Notes under the pieces: model-generated
Databases searched by the model: none
The model's input: the letters and a program-made list of their open reading frames with translations, nothing else
Told to the model about the DNA's origin: nothing
NCBI GenBank assembly: GCA_025210735.1
Contig: JAOARD010000046.1
Location: forward strand, 1-64,000
Source: Bacteroidales bacterium
GTDB lineage: Bacteria; Bacteroidota; Bacteroidia; Bacteroidales; UBA6680
Direction: 5' to 3'
Length of the DNA: 64,000 nt
Made by a program: the position numbers and the translations under genes
Shown here: positions 1 to 8,697 of the stretch, one piece after another
Layout of the letters: every line of letters begins with the position of its first letter
How positions within the stretch are numbered: position 1 is the stretch's first letter

Positions 1-1
1 C

Positions 2-1075
2 GATCTGTCAATTGATCAGGGAATATATGTAATGCCTGCATATGCTTATTATCTGTTAATAAAGGCAGCCAATGATAGATTAATAGAACAGAACCTTCAA
101 TCTCTGTTTTTTGCAGTAACAGCCATAACACCATTTGATGAATTTTTCTTAATAGGAAAAGCACTTAAATATTCATACAAAGGGTTAAAATCTGTAAACT
201 ATGTAAAGGCACGCAATTTATTAAGCATAAAGCCTTGTGTACTTAAACCAAAGTATAAGAAACTGTTTGCAGGACATACTGAAAAGCTGAAAAAATATGT
301 TAAATTTGGAGAGGATGTAGTTAATATAAGTGAAGATTTAATAAGATCATACAAGAAAGGTATTACTACTAGAATAGCAAAAACAAAAGGTTTTTCATTA
401 ATACATTCTGATGACGAGCTTATAGCAATCATAAAGAAAGGAATTGAATTAAAGATACCAAGAGACGAAATAGAAGACTTTATTTTTGTTAGCTGTAGAG
501 ATGCTAAATTGATTAATGCCACAGATTTAATACAACAAATGGATAATTGGATTAATGTTATTAAAAAAAGAGGATATCCTTATAAATTTGCAAGTAAACC
601 TGAATTTACTAAGTTTAGTAATGAATTAAGAAGTGGGTTAGATGATCTTAATATATCAACTTCTGATATTAGAATACAAGGCTCTTCATTAAGAACTCCT
701 GATGCTAAGGATGTTGATTTAGCTGTAATTATTTCAGATATAGAATTCAATAATATTTTAATAAATAGATTCTCAGGTAGAATTACTAAAAATAAAGTTG
801 AGATAGATATTAGCTCGATGAAAACATCAGAATTAAGAAATTTGGCTTTGGAAATAGAAAGTGCACCATCCGATCTTTTTAACGGTCAAGCAAGAAGTTT
901 TCAAACAGCATATCTTAATCGCAAAATTAGTGCTTATTCAAATGACAAAATTATACCTGGAATGAAACAATTATACACAAAAATAAAAAATGAATACAAG
1001 GGGCTAAATATTGAAAATATATCGGTACAAACCTCTGGGGGATCAATGGATTTAAAACCTTTCATTAAAATATGA
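2..1075 (+). CDS. Polymorphic toxin, C-terminal part, nucleotidyltransferase-like tip (5' end outside window)
   Basis: The frame is open to the left edge of the window, so the ATG at 32 is probably internal and the gene is partial. The first ~60 residues read like the hydrophobic pre-toxin linker of Bacteroidota polymorphic toxins. Near residues 220-240 there is a GSS...DVDLAV pattern, i.e. GS followed about ten residues later by DxD, the signature of the polymerase-beta nucleotidyltransferase fold. By analogy the tip would modify a nucleic acid or protein with a nucleotide; target unknown. Its stop overlaps the next start (ATGA at 1072), the usual toxin-immunity arrangement. The toxin role is inferred from architecture and context. 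Catalytic activity cannot be judged without modelling. Confidence 0.6.
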   Translation, partial: DLSIDQGIYVMPAYAYYLLIKAANDRLIEQNLQSLFFAVTAITPFDEFFLIGKALKYSYKGLKSVNYVKARNLLSIKPCVLKPKYKKLFAGHTEKLKKYVKFGEDVVNISEDLIRSYKKGITTRIAKTKGFSLIHSDDELIAIIKKGIELKIPRDEIEDFIFVSCRDAKLINATDLIQQMDNWINVIKKRGYPYKFASKPEFTKFSNELRSGLDDLNISTSDIRIQGSSLRTPDAKDVDLAVIISDIEFNNILINRFSGRITKNKVEIDISSMKTSELRNLALEIESAPSDLFNGQARSFQTAYLNRKISAYSNDKIIPGMKQLYTKIKNEYKGLNIENISVQTSGGSMDLKPFIKI

Positions 1076-1434
1076 GTGAAATAGCAATAATAGGAGAATA
1101 TAGAGGAGTTACTCAATTATCATTAAAAAATATCTTTAACCAATTTATTCATAAGGATAAATCTATAACAGAGATAGAAAATGGAAATGTATTAACTTAT
1201 GAAGGAGATGAATTAGAATTCTGTATTGAACCTTATCCTTATAAAGATATTTGTCCAGACATTAAATACTCTTTTTATTTTTCTGCAAGATATTACGGAA
1301 AAATGATTAGTTGCGAAAAAATGTTAAATTCTTTAGCCTTTTTATTGAAAGAAGAAGCTATTGAATATAGTATAGATTATCAACTTGAAGATGAAAATGG
1401 TAACCCTATAGGTGAAGAATTTCATTTGAGTTGA
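1072..1434 (+). CDS. Candidate immunity protein for the upstream nucleotidyltransferase-like toxin
   Basis: This 120-residue acidic, soluble protein has no signal peptide or membrane segment. It starts inside the stop codon of the toxin gene (4-base ATGA overlap), which implies translational coupling. Small size, acidity and position directly 3' of a toxin tip are the usual marks of a cognate immunity protein. I do not recognise the family, so the function is inferred from position. It would bind and neutralise the toxin in the cytoplasm. Confidence 0.5.
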   Translation: MSEIAIIGEYRGVTQLSLKNIFNQFIHKDKSITEIENGNVLTYEGDELEFCIEPYPYKDICPDIKYSFYFSARYYGKMISCEKMLNSLAFLLKEEAIEYSIDYQLEDENGNPIGEEFHLS

Positions 1435-1610
1435 TGAGAATCTCATTTGTACGAGGATCATGTTCAGTGTATATTTTTAACTTTTGATAATTTAGTTGTA
1501 AATGAATTGGTTAATAGAAAATAAACGATTTGCTAGCATAAGTTTCGAATCCAAAAATGATTTTCTGAGATTTATAAAGATTTGAAAGAAGTCTAAAACT
1601 TATTGATTGA

Positions 1611-2465
1611 TTAGGTGATTATAAAGGCATAAGAAATAAACTTGAATCATTTAATGATAACGCCCTAAAAAGTAAATTCCTAAATGACTTTGCAGAATCA
1701 GGTGATGAGATCTGGAAAAAACTGGATGCCAACGATGGAAAGTTGGTTGATAGTTGGAAGATATTGGGTAATTTGGAAAATGCAATTCCTAATATAGTAA
1801 GGAGAAACATAAAAAACCTTGAGAGTATTACCAACCACGTTCGAAAGGAAGTACATAGTTTAAACGATATTGCAGTAGGTCTGAGTAAAACAACAGATAA
1901 ACAGAAATGGTTGGACAATTTGAAGAATGGAATCTATAGAAATAGTGATAAAGTAGAATACATAAATACCAATGGTAAAATACTTAAATGGAGCGATCAG
2001 ACAAGTGGAGGTATAAGTAATTCCATTAGAACTAAATTGTCAAGTAATGATTTAGGTGATATGGCTGAAGGAAAAGTAGGGGATTTTCTTCAGAAAGAAG
2101 GTAAAGTTATTGAATGTTTTGGTCAAAAGAGATTAAGAGGAGCAGATGGAAGTGTTGGAGCCGAACTTGATATTGTTACTAAAGACGAAATTATTGAAGT
2201 TAAGAATAGTATAGTTGCGGCAAAAACCAAATTTGTTTTGAATAAAAAGGGAAAAGTAGGACAAGCAGGGAAATTGGTGAATAAGAGTGCTGATGATTTT
2301 GTTAACCCTCATGGTAAAAAGCCAATACTTTATATAGACGAACCATTGCCTAGACAAGCTAATGGAAATTTATTTCCATCAGATCAGGCATATATTGATG
2401 CCTTGAGAGTTAAAGGAATACAAGTGGTAAATTCTTTACCTGAACTAAAACAAATTCTGAAATAG
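1611..2465 (+). pseudogene. Orphan 5'-truncated polymorphic toxin tip with PD-(D/E)xK nuclease-like domain
   Basis: The frame opens after a TGA at 1608 and has no ATG near its start; the first usable codon is TTG at 1743. Residues encoded from 1611 on (LESFNDNALKSKFLNDFAES, then a KLVDSW motif) look like the linker that precedes toxin tips in Bacteroidota, so this is the displaced end of a larger toxin gene. The C-terminal half has GDMAEGKVGDFL, then AELDIV and IIEVKNS, the E / D / ExK layout of a PD-(D/E)xK nuclease. An immunity candidate follows after 3 bases. As it stands the cassette lacks a delivery module and probably a start. It could be a recombination donor. Silent or pseudogene status is inferred. 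Confidence 0.6.
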
Positions 2466-2468
2466 TGT

Positions 2469-2954
2469 ATGGCAGCATCAACATTAGATATATTACATAC
2501 AAGTTGGGAAAAAGAGGATAAGATAGTTAACGATTTTAGATCTTGTTGTTTAAAGATAGGAGGTAGTTTTTTTCATAATAATGAAGAAATTCAAATACGA
2601 AAAGACTATATTGATAGATGTTCTTTTTTAATACTCGAAATAGAAAGTGAAGAATCATTAGAATGGTATTTCGAAGAATATCCTTTGGCTAAGTTAGAAC
2701 CTGAGATACGTATACCTTATTTTGTTTTTGACCATAATATTAATAATGGAGAGAAATTATTTACGATAGTTACATCAAATTGTTATTTGGATGATGAGCT
2801 TGTATATGAGTTTTTTAGTGAATACTTAAAAATAAATCAGGAGAAATTTATTTATATAAATAGAACATTATGTTTTTCATTTCGAGATTTAGAAAAGATT
2901 AATCGAGAACAAGGTTATTACAAAGGATGGTTTAGTTTTCTTAAAAAAGAATAA
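2469..2954 (+). CDS. Candidate immunity protein for the orphan nuclease tip
   Basis: This is a 161-residue, acidic, soluble protein rich in aromatic residues, with no signal peptide. The ATG lies 3 bases after the nuclease-tip stop. I do not recognise the family; the role is inferred from its position directly downstream of a toxin domain. Keeping an immunity gene beside a silent toxin would make sense as protection against siblings that still carry the intact toxin. Confidence 0.5.
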   Translation: MAASTLDILHTSWEKEDKIVNDFRSCCLKIGGSFFHNNEEIQIRKDYIDRCSFLILEIESEESLEWYFEEYPLAKLEPEIRIPYFVFDHNINNGEKLFTIVTSNCYLDDELVYEFFSEYLKINQEKFIYINRTLCFSFRDLEKINREQGYYKGWFSFLKKE

Positions 2955-3072
2955 TCAATCGAGTTAAATTGGGTTAAGAATAAGTTATTTTGATCATAAA
3001 TTTAATCCGTAAATACAACTCCATTAATATTATTTAATTAAACTATTTATTGATTTTTCAGAAATATTTGAC

Positions 3073-3480
3073 TTACAGGGATATAAATAAAAACGAAAAA
3101 TTTTCTTCAATAAATTTAACTTTTGTTTTAATTGATGATATTATGTAATCAAAATTCGTATTATAAGATTCACGTGGTTTAAAAGCTTCTTTTAAGTAGT
3201 TTCCCATCTCTTGTAGGTTTGGGTATTTTTTTACAACTAATCCCATAAAAGAATCATTGACGTCATTTTCCTTATATTTAGTTATACTCACATCTGTTCC
3301 GTCAGGAATATTAAAAGACAAGTGTATTGAGCATTTAGAACTAGTTAAAGTTAATTTATTATCATCCTTAAAAGACTCGATAAGATTATATTTTTTTTTG
3401 AGCTCTTGAGCAATTATCTCTCTGGCTTCAAAATATGCTTGTCTAAAATCATCTTTCATATGTATGTCTGGTTTTATCAT
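3073..3480 (-). CDS. Hypothetical 135-residue protein in the toxin region
   Basis: This soluble 135-residue protein has no signal peptide or membrane segment and an N-terminal helical, charged stretch. It is encoded opposite to the surrounding toxin cassettes. I do not recognise it. Size and neighbourhood would fit an orphan immunity protein, but nothing in the sequence proves it. An internal Met at residue 8 is an alternative start. Upstream 3481-3786 has no convincing gene or structure. Confidence 0.4.
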   Translation of the reverse strand: MIKPDIHMKDDFRQAYFEAREIIAQELKKKYNLIESFKDDNKLTLTSSKCSIHLSFNIPDGTDVSITKYKENDVNDSFMGLVVKKYPNLQEMGNYLKEAFKPRESYNTNFDYIISSIKTKVKFIEENFSFLFISL

Positions 3481-3786
3481 TACTTACTTGTACGTTGATA
3501 TAATATTAAAATAGACTGTTCTTGTCAAACAAATAATCATAAATAGCAGTAACTATTACGTTTATATTTTTCAGATCCGCTAATTCTTTACCTAGTTACT
3601 TTATAGTAGATCTCTATATCCTTATAAGGAAAAGTGTTAATCTATTATTGTATACTTAAGTGTATTATTAGGATCATTTGACAAAACTACAATACTCAAA
3701 TGTCTTAAACAAAATAAATAAAGTTTGATATATCGGGAAGATCTTTTAAGGTGATACATATCTAATCATGAAATTGGTTTGAGTTT

Positions 3787-4698
3787 ATGATATGGTCAGA
3801 TAAACTAAAACAGAAAGAAGCTTCACCACCAGATAATATAAGCTTTATATCCGGGCGTAATACATTTGAGCATGAACAGATACTTGCAAGGATAGATGCA
3901 ATAGGAGCCGGATTATCGCTATTAGAATTGGATATATTAGCAGATATAGCCGGAGGTATCTACTGTTTAACAGTAGGAGATATTGATAATGCTCGTATTT
4001 ATGGATCAGGAGTATTTCTGCCTGTTGCAGGAGGAGCATTGAGATTAGGAAAAGGAGCAATAAAAGGTATTGCCAAAGGAAGTAAAACATTAGTAAGGCT
4101 TAATGGTAAATTAGCCTTATTGCGAGATTTCAGATTTGATGTTTATACATTTCTTCAACATAAAATGCCGGATGAAACGAAGCATGAGAAGGAGTTTCTA
4201 TATCACGAGAATGATTACAATGCGGAGTTCCATCTGACAAATGAAAAACATTTATAAACAGATGAACTTGACAATATTCAGAAACTACATGATAAGATAG
4301 TAAAACACAAAGTTGTATCCGATAACTTTACTATAGAATTTGCAGAACTACTTGTAAAAGCAGGCGAGGGAAGAACACAAGTACTGGCTCAGATAGGAAA
4401 ATGGGATAAGAAAGCATTAAATGCTCTTTCAAAAGATCTTAAAAATCCTAAATTTGCTAAAGAGTTCTTTGAAGGTGTTAAGACTAATCCGGGATTGGTT
4501 GAGGCGTGGGGGTATACTCAATTAATAAATAAAGGAACTGCTTTTGGAAGGGATATAGAAGTATTAAAGGCTATTCAGAAAGTATTAAACGATCAAGATG
4601 CTTTAAAAGCATTTTCTCATCCCAAGATAGGTGGATTTGAAAACTTCATCAAGAAGTATGGAGATCTTAGATGTGCTGCGTGTGGAGGTAGGAGGTAA
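3787..4698 (+). pseudogene. Polymorphic toxin pre-toxin region, interrupted by an in-frame TAA and a frameshift
   Basis: From ATG 3787 the frame encodes a typical Bacteroidota pre-toxin segment (ADIAGGIYCLTVGDIDNARI, then a glycine/alanine-rich hydrophobic stretch). It stops at TAA 4255-4257, then continues open in the same frame to 4698, including KNPKFAKEFFEGVKTNPGLV and IKKYGDLRCAACGG. The TAA lies inside a copy of the hairpin/A-rich leader repeat (4172-4264), so the repeat supplies the stop. The second break is a 7-bp tandem duplication, GGAGGTA at 4684-4690 and 4691-4697. Removing one copy restores RCAACGGKGLPHMP across the junction with the downstream tip. No start lies further upstream in frame (TGA at 3769). 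The gene is therefore truncated and twice broken. Confidence 0.75.
4172..4264 (+). repeat. Hairpin/A-rich leader repeat, copy a (inside toxin pseudogene)
   Basis: This copy matches the one at 14473-14566 closely: ATGAAACGAAGCATGAG at the left, GAGTTCCATCTGACAAATGA near the right, then an A-rich tail ending TAAACAGATG. Left and right parts form an imperfect inverted repeat (ATGAAAC...GCAT against AT(G)C..GTTCCAT). Here it lies within a reading frame and supplies its TAA stop, which suggests that the repeat moved into the gene. Confidence 0.75.
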
Positions 4699-5299
4699 GG
4701 GGCTGCCACATATGCCAACTTTAGATGAAGTAATTGGAAATACCTCATACTGTTTAAAGGAGTTTGCAGATAAAATGGATAGTAAAATTTTTGGACAAGA
4801 ACTTCTTACAACTAATAGAAATGGTCGAGACGGTATTCAGCATATGTTTAAACATATGAAAGCTAATAAGTATAAAAATGCAGATATATATGCAATTGGA
4901 GCCAAATTTGAGAAATCTTCTCAGTACTATGATGTTAAATTTGTTGATGGAAGAAACCTTAAGTTTATTGAATATAAGAGTTGGTTACCCAATAATTTTG
5001 GAACTCAGGAACATATAAATCAGTTTATAGCATATTTAAGAGAAATTGAAAGTTTGGATGAGCTGAATTATGTATTTAATGTATCAAAAGCTGACATAAG
5101 TGTTTGGAAAAGTAAATTTAAAACTATTTTTAAAAATAATGCTAAGGATATATGGAATTGTAATGAAGGTGTTTTTAAAAAAATTATTAAGATTGATGAA
5201 TCAGGTAATTTAGAAGACTGGGAAGACCTTTATGATTTTTTTAATGATAAAAGCTTAACGAATAATAATTCAATTTTTAATTTTATAAAAGCTAATTAA
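4631..5299 (+). pseudogene. Nuclease-like toxin tip, out of frame with its pre-toxin region
   Basis: In a frame shifted by one from the preceding pre-toxin, this encodes GGKGLPHMPTLDEVIGNTSY followed by a ~190-residue tip. The junction is the 7-bp duplication at 4684-4697. The nominal GTG start at 4631 is only the first in-frame codon, so the tip likely belongs to the broken gene upstream. Within it, YYDVKFVDG and LKFIEYKSW give a D...ExK arrangement compatible with a PD-(D/E)xK nuclease fold. It would cleave nucleic acid in the target cell if delivered. A likely immunity gene follows 2 bases later. Confidence 0.65.
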
Positions 5300-5301
5300 T
5301 T

Positions 5302-6351
5302 ATGTATAAACTAATTCAAAATAACAGTAATATTATAAGTTTTGCTGATAACTTTATGATTGATAAAGATTGTTATTTATATGATTTAAATTCAAATAAT
5401 AAATTACTCTTAGATTCCTATGTTAAAGTAGATAAAATCAATAACTTGATAATTAGGGATGATCTTAATAGAGGGAAAGAGCTTAAAAGTACTAACCTTA
5501 GTGAATTACGTGAATTCCCTTTTAGAATAAATTGTATAGTTAAAAACTATATTGGCTTTTACAAGTATGGCAATGAGAGACTTAATGGCGTTTATTCATT
5601 GGTGGATAATCAATTTTTATTTAAAACAAAAGAATATATTGGGAATGTTATATTGGATAAATATGTTATATCAAACATTAATAACTTAGTAATAATAAGA
5701 TCTTTGTTTGAAGGTCGAGTATTATTTGAACTTCTTGTTTCAAGTTATAAAGGCTTTAAAGCATCTAGAACTGATACTGAACTAAAATCAATAGAATTAA
5801 GAAAATTTATTGGGATATATGATAATAATTTATGGTGTATATTAAATAATGGGTTCTTATTAGCATTAGATGTTATAAATGGTAAAGAGACTCATTATAT
5901 CGGGGGATCAAAAGAAAATCAATCTGAACTTGAATTGCTAAATGATTTTGGTCATGCATATATAAGCCAGTCATATAAACTTGATGAAAAAAATAGAAAA
6001 ATAATATTATTGGATGGCACTAGTTATTTCGAAATTGACTTAAAATCAGAATCTCCTATAAAAAAATGGGTTGATTTATCAGAAGAGTTATCAAAATATA
6101 ATATAAGATGTGCTATGAGAGCCAATGATGGCTTTCAGTTTGATGATGAAAACTTTTATTTCTACGATGCGGATAAAGGTGTAGTTGCCATAATGGAACG
6201 AGAATCATTATCTATTGTGTGGACTTATGAGTTTGATATTAAAATTGAAGATAAGTATGCTATGAGCATTTTGAAAGATTTAAAGATATCAAAAGATAAA
6301 ATTTATGTTCATGATAGGAATAACACTCTTCACATCTTTGAAAAAGAATAA
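5302..6351 (+). CDS. Large candidate immunity protein, beta-propeller-like
   Basis: This 349-residue soluble protein has no signal peptide. It is built of short beta-prone segments that recur about every 40-50 residues (for example NLIIRDDLNRG, NLWCILNNGFLLALDVING, and a late KIYVHDRNNTLHIFEKE), resembling a beta-propeller of WD/kelch-like sheets. It begins 2 bases after the toxin-tip stop, the immunity position. Its size is unusual for an immunity protein. Fold and role are inferred. It could instead be a separate propeller protein caught in the cassette. Confidence 0.45.
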   Translation: MYKLIQNNSNIISFADNFMIDKDCYLYDLNSNNKLLLDSYVKVDKINNLIIRDDLNRGKELKSTNLSELREFPFRINCIVKNYIGFYKYGNERLNGVYSLVDNQFLFKTKEYIGNVILDKYVISNINNLVIIRSLFEGRVLFELLVSSYKGFKASRTDTELKSIELRKFIGIYDNNLWCILNNGFLLALDVINGKETHYIGGSKENQSELELLNDFGHAYISQSYKLDEKNRKIILLDGTSYFEIDLKSESPIKKWVDLSEELSKYNIRCAMRANDGFQFDDENFYFYDADKGVVAIMERESLSIVWTYEFDIKIEDKYAMSILKDLKISKDKIYVHDRNNTLHIFEKE

Positions 6352-6362
6352 CCAACATGTAA

Positions 6363-6731
6363 ATGAAACTAGATAAATCACATACATTTAAATCAAGATA
6401 TCATAATATAAAACTGGTTGCTACAGAGTTTGTAGAACTTTATTATGGAAATACAATGTGGAAATTCAAATTTTATATAAATGATAAACAGATAGAAAAT
6501 GAGTATTTAGATAATAGTGCTGGTGGACTTTATCCAAATCTTGACAATTTTGAATTAGAGTCACCGGATGGGGAGTATATCTATATACCAAATGAAAAAA
6601 ATACTCTATTAGATATTCCTAAAAACATGTTTTACATTTTAAATGATGATTCCAATTCACTTGTGCCCGGGCATGTTTTTGTTACTCCAGATCCATTGGT
6701 TCGTTTTCCTGTTTTCAGATCATACCAATGA
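6363..6731 (+). CDS. Hypothetical protein with a chimeric 3' end
   Basis: The start is 11 bases after the previous stop, in the same direction. About the first 98 residues look like a genuine small soluble beta-rich protein, perhaps a second immunity protein. From about base 6655 onward its frame runs antisense through the conserved CPGT end of a broken amidase gene on the other strand, so the last ~22 residues are junction-derived rather than original. I infer that recombination removed its natural 3' end. Function unknown. Confidence 0.4.
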   Translation: MKLDKSHTFKSRYHNIKLVATEFVELYYGNTMWKFKFYINDKQIENEYLDNSAGGLYPNLDNFELESPDGEYIYIPNEKNTLLDIPKNMFYILNDDSNSLVPGHVFVTPDPLVRFPVFRSYQ

Positions 6732-7178
6732 TGATAAACAATACTATTACTGTTTGGTGTAAGATTAAATTTTAGACAAAGTAGTGCATTTAGTTTTACG
6801 ATTGAATCTTTGTGTTCTGCGGTTATGGTATCCATTCCTGTATCAAAATTACCTAAATGCTCAATGCATATTCCTCCTGTGTTTGCTCCTTTTTATTCCT
6901 GCAGGTGTATTATTTAAAGATCTGCAAACCGCAACAGTACCGTCAGGAAATGTTGTAAGATTCTGTGCAATATCTGACCATCTGTTAGTCTTTCCATGAT
7001 AATTACGCATAGATACTAAACTCTTGAAGTGGTTTGAACCATTAAAATGCTCGTAAGATGGTATTGCTGTATGATGATTTTGAATAAGTTTTATAGATCT
7101 GTTGATATTCTGATCCCGAATCCATTTACTAAACTCTTCTATATCCATCAGAATAAAATTGTCTTGTGTTTTTTTCAT
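6632..7178 (-). pseudogene. N-acetylmuramoyl-L-alanine amidase (Amidase_2 type), frameshifted and 3'-truncated
   Basis: The N-terminal part (start 7178) reads KLIQNHHTAIPSYEHFNGSN and WSDIAQNLTTFPDGTVAVCR, typical of Amidase_2 peptidoglycan amidases; the His pair is the zinc-ligand region. It continues in another frame as MDTITAEHKDSIVKLNALLC and YHHWYDLKTGKRTNG...TKTCPGT. The break is in a T5 run on the + strand at 6890-6894. Removing one base restores PAGIKGANTGGICIEHLGNF. After CPGT the family-like sequence stops at about 6660, where the convergent gene begins. Two independent lesions make this a pseudogene. Such lysozyme-like amidases are common neighbours of toxin and phage-like cassettes. 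Confidence 0.8.
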
Positions 7179-7249
7179 TGTTTGTATAATTTTTTGATTC
7201 TTAAATATTATGAATAGTTAATTAAAGATATTTCAATGTATATAAATAT

Positions 7250-7281
7250 TTGAAAAAGGAGAAGGTACCCTTACGGATACC
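7250..7281 (-). terminator. Rho-independent terminator after the PSD-like gene
   Basis: On the minus strand GGTATCC pairs with GGGTACC (7264-7270 with 7275-7281) around a 4-base loop, followed by a short T-rich stretch. It lies 32 bases past the stop of the gene ending at 7313. Confidence 0.65.
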
Positions 7282-7312
7282 TCTCTCAACATTTAACTTT
7301 ATAGTGTCAGGA

Positions 7313-8572
7313 TTATCTCTTCTTCTTATTAATAATTCCTAACTGTGCACCTTCATTTAGTTTAACCGCTTCTAATACACCAGGTTCAAAAAGTAATATA
7401 ACAGTTGAACCACCATAAGCAAAGTGACCAATCTTTTCGCCTTTGTTTACATTAACACCCTGGCGTGTTTGTGTAACGTTATTTGGTTCAAACTTCTTTT
7501 CAAAGTTTATTGAACTGATATCGTCAAGTCCTACAGCAATCATTGCTATATATCCATGCTCTTTAGTCTTAATTATATAGTAACCTCTGTGATAAACACC
7601 AAAAACACCATATTGCGATTTATATCCTCCTACATTACCATTGTTTGAGTATGTAAAGAACTGCCCGTCCATACCAAAATAGACTCCACCATCAGCAGCC
7701 AGCGCTTTTGTCTCAACAACCTTTCCTGTAATAGGAGAGTGGTAATGATGGTAGTCGGGAGGCAGAAGAACAGTTCCGGTTGCTGTACCACCAATAAAGT
7801 ATTTAGCATATTCAGAGCCACCTAAAAGCTGATCTACATTAAGATACTCATCGTATTTTGTGTTAATTCTTGAATTTGTGCTTAGGTTTTCGTTAATAAT
7901 ATTTACTATACCATCGGCAGGAGAGGTTAATACATTATTGTTTAAAGGTTCATTAACAGGTCTTTTCCCCTCTTTTATATTGCGTGTAAAAAACTCATTA
8001 AAGGTTTTATAACCTTCAAATCCCACATTCGCAGAGTGTGGTGGTTCATAATCATTCCACTTTGCACCAAGAGTATTTTTCCACTCTTTCATAGTAGCAA
8101 TATGATCATTTACAGAAGCAGGTGAATCCATATATTCTCCTCTGGCTTCAACATAACGCTTTGTCCAGCTCAGTCCCGGTTCTTGATTTACAAACCTGAG
8201 AGCATTATCGTTGTTGTAGCATAAACTGTAAATGATAATGTAATAATCCATACCATTTGTTGCATTAGGAACAAAGTGCAACCAGTTCTGAAAGAAATTC
8301 AGAAGATCGTCAAAATTCTTCTCAGGCCAAACAAATAATTCTGTCTGATTTTCCGGATTAACAGGCCATCCGTTAGGTGGTACAACAGCACTTTTAATGG
8401 CATCGTCCATTAGTAATTTAAAATCTTTATCAGTGTTGTACATGTTCTTTAACTCCTGCACAACCGGATGATAACCTTTTTTAGTTTTGTCAGCTTTAAT
8501 AGCAAAGACGTCTAGTGTGTTAATCAACATAGTTATAAATGTTAAGGTAATAAAAAGTGTGGTTTTATTCAT
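7313..8572 (-). CDS. Exported phosphatidylserine decarboxylase-like protein (PsiD-like subgroup)
   Basis: A 419-residue protein. The N-terminus (MNKTTLFITLTFITMLINTL) is a signal peptide. Residues ~35-170 resemble the N-terminal domain found in fungal PsiD-type decarboxylases (VVQELKNMYNTDKDFKLLMD). The catalytic domain has the His motif YHHYHSP and a GGST site near the C-terminus (FAYGGSTVILLFEPG). In pyruvoyl-dependent decarboxylases the Ser of this site self-cleaves to make the pyruvoyl group. Classical PSD has LGST; GGS[ST] is seen in the PsiD-like branch, whose members decarboxylate amino acids such as tryptophan. Substrate unknown. A cytosolic paralogue is encoded at 21528-22793. The signal peptide is odd for a PSD and suggests periplasmic action. 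Confidence 0.8.
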   Translation of the reverse strand: MNKTTLFITLTFITMLINTLDVFAIKADKTKKGYHPVVQELKNMYNTDKDFKLLMDDAIKSAVVPPNGWPVNPENQTELFVWPEKNFDDLLNFFQNWLHFVPNATNGMDYYIIIYSLCYNNDNALRFVNQEPGLSWTKRYVEARGEYMDSPASVNDHIATMKEWKNTLGAKWNDYEPPHSANVGFEGYKTFNEFFTRNIKEGKRPVNEPLNNNVLTSPADGIVNIINENLSTNSRINTKYDEYLNVDQLLGGSEYAKYFIGGTATGTVLLPPDYHHYHSPITGKVVETKALAADGGVYFGMDGQFFTYSNNGNVGGYKSQYGVFGVYHRGYYIIKTKEHGYIAMIAVGLDDISSINFEKKFEPNNVTQTRQGVNVNKGEKIGHFAYGGSTVILLFEPGVLEAVKLNEGAQLGIINKKKR

Positions 8573-8697
8573 GATATATTTATTAGTTAAAAAAAGTAAC
8601 TTATAGATTCTGAATTCAGCCAGATTATCATAAAATATGTATGGGATTTGTAGATATATTAAATTTATATAAAAGGAGTTAAAGAAAATATTTCATC

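Noticed and set aside
1435..1610. Remnant coding sequence joining the first cassette to the orphan tip
   Set aside because: All frames contain stops and I see no linker-like residues in this stretch.
6784..6999. 71-residue + frame
   Set aside because: Antisense of the amidase pseudogene, which has clear family motifs on the other strand.
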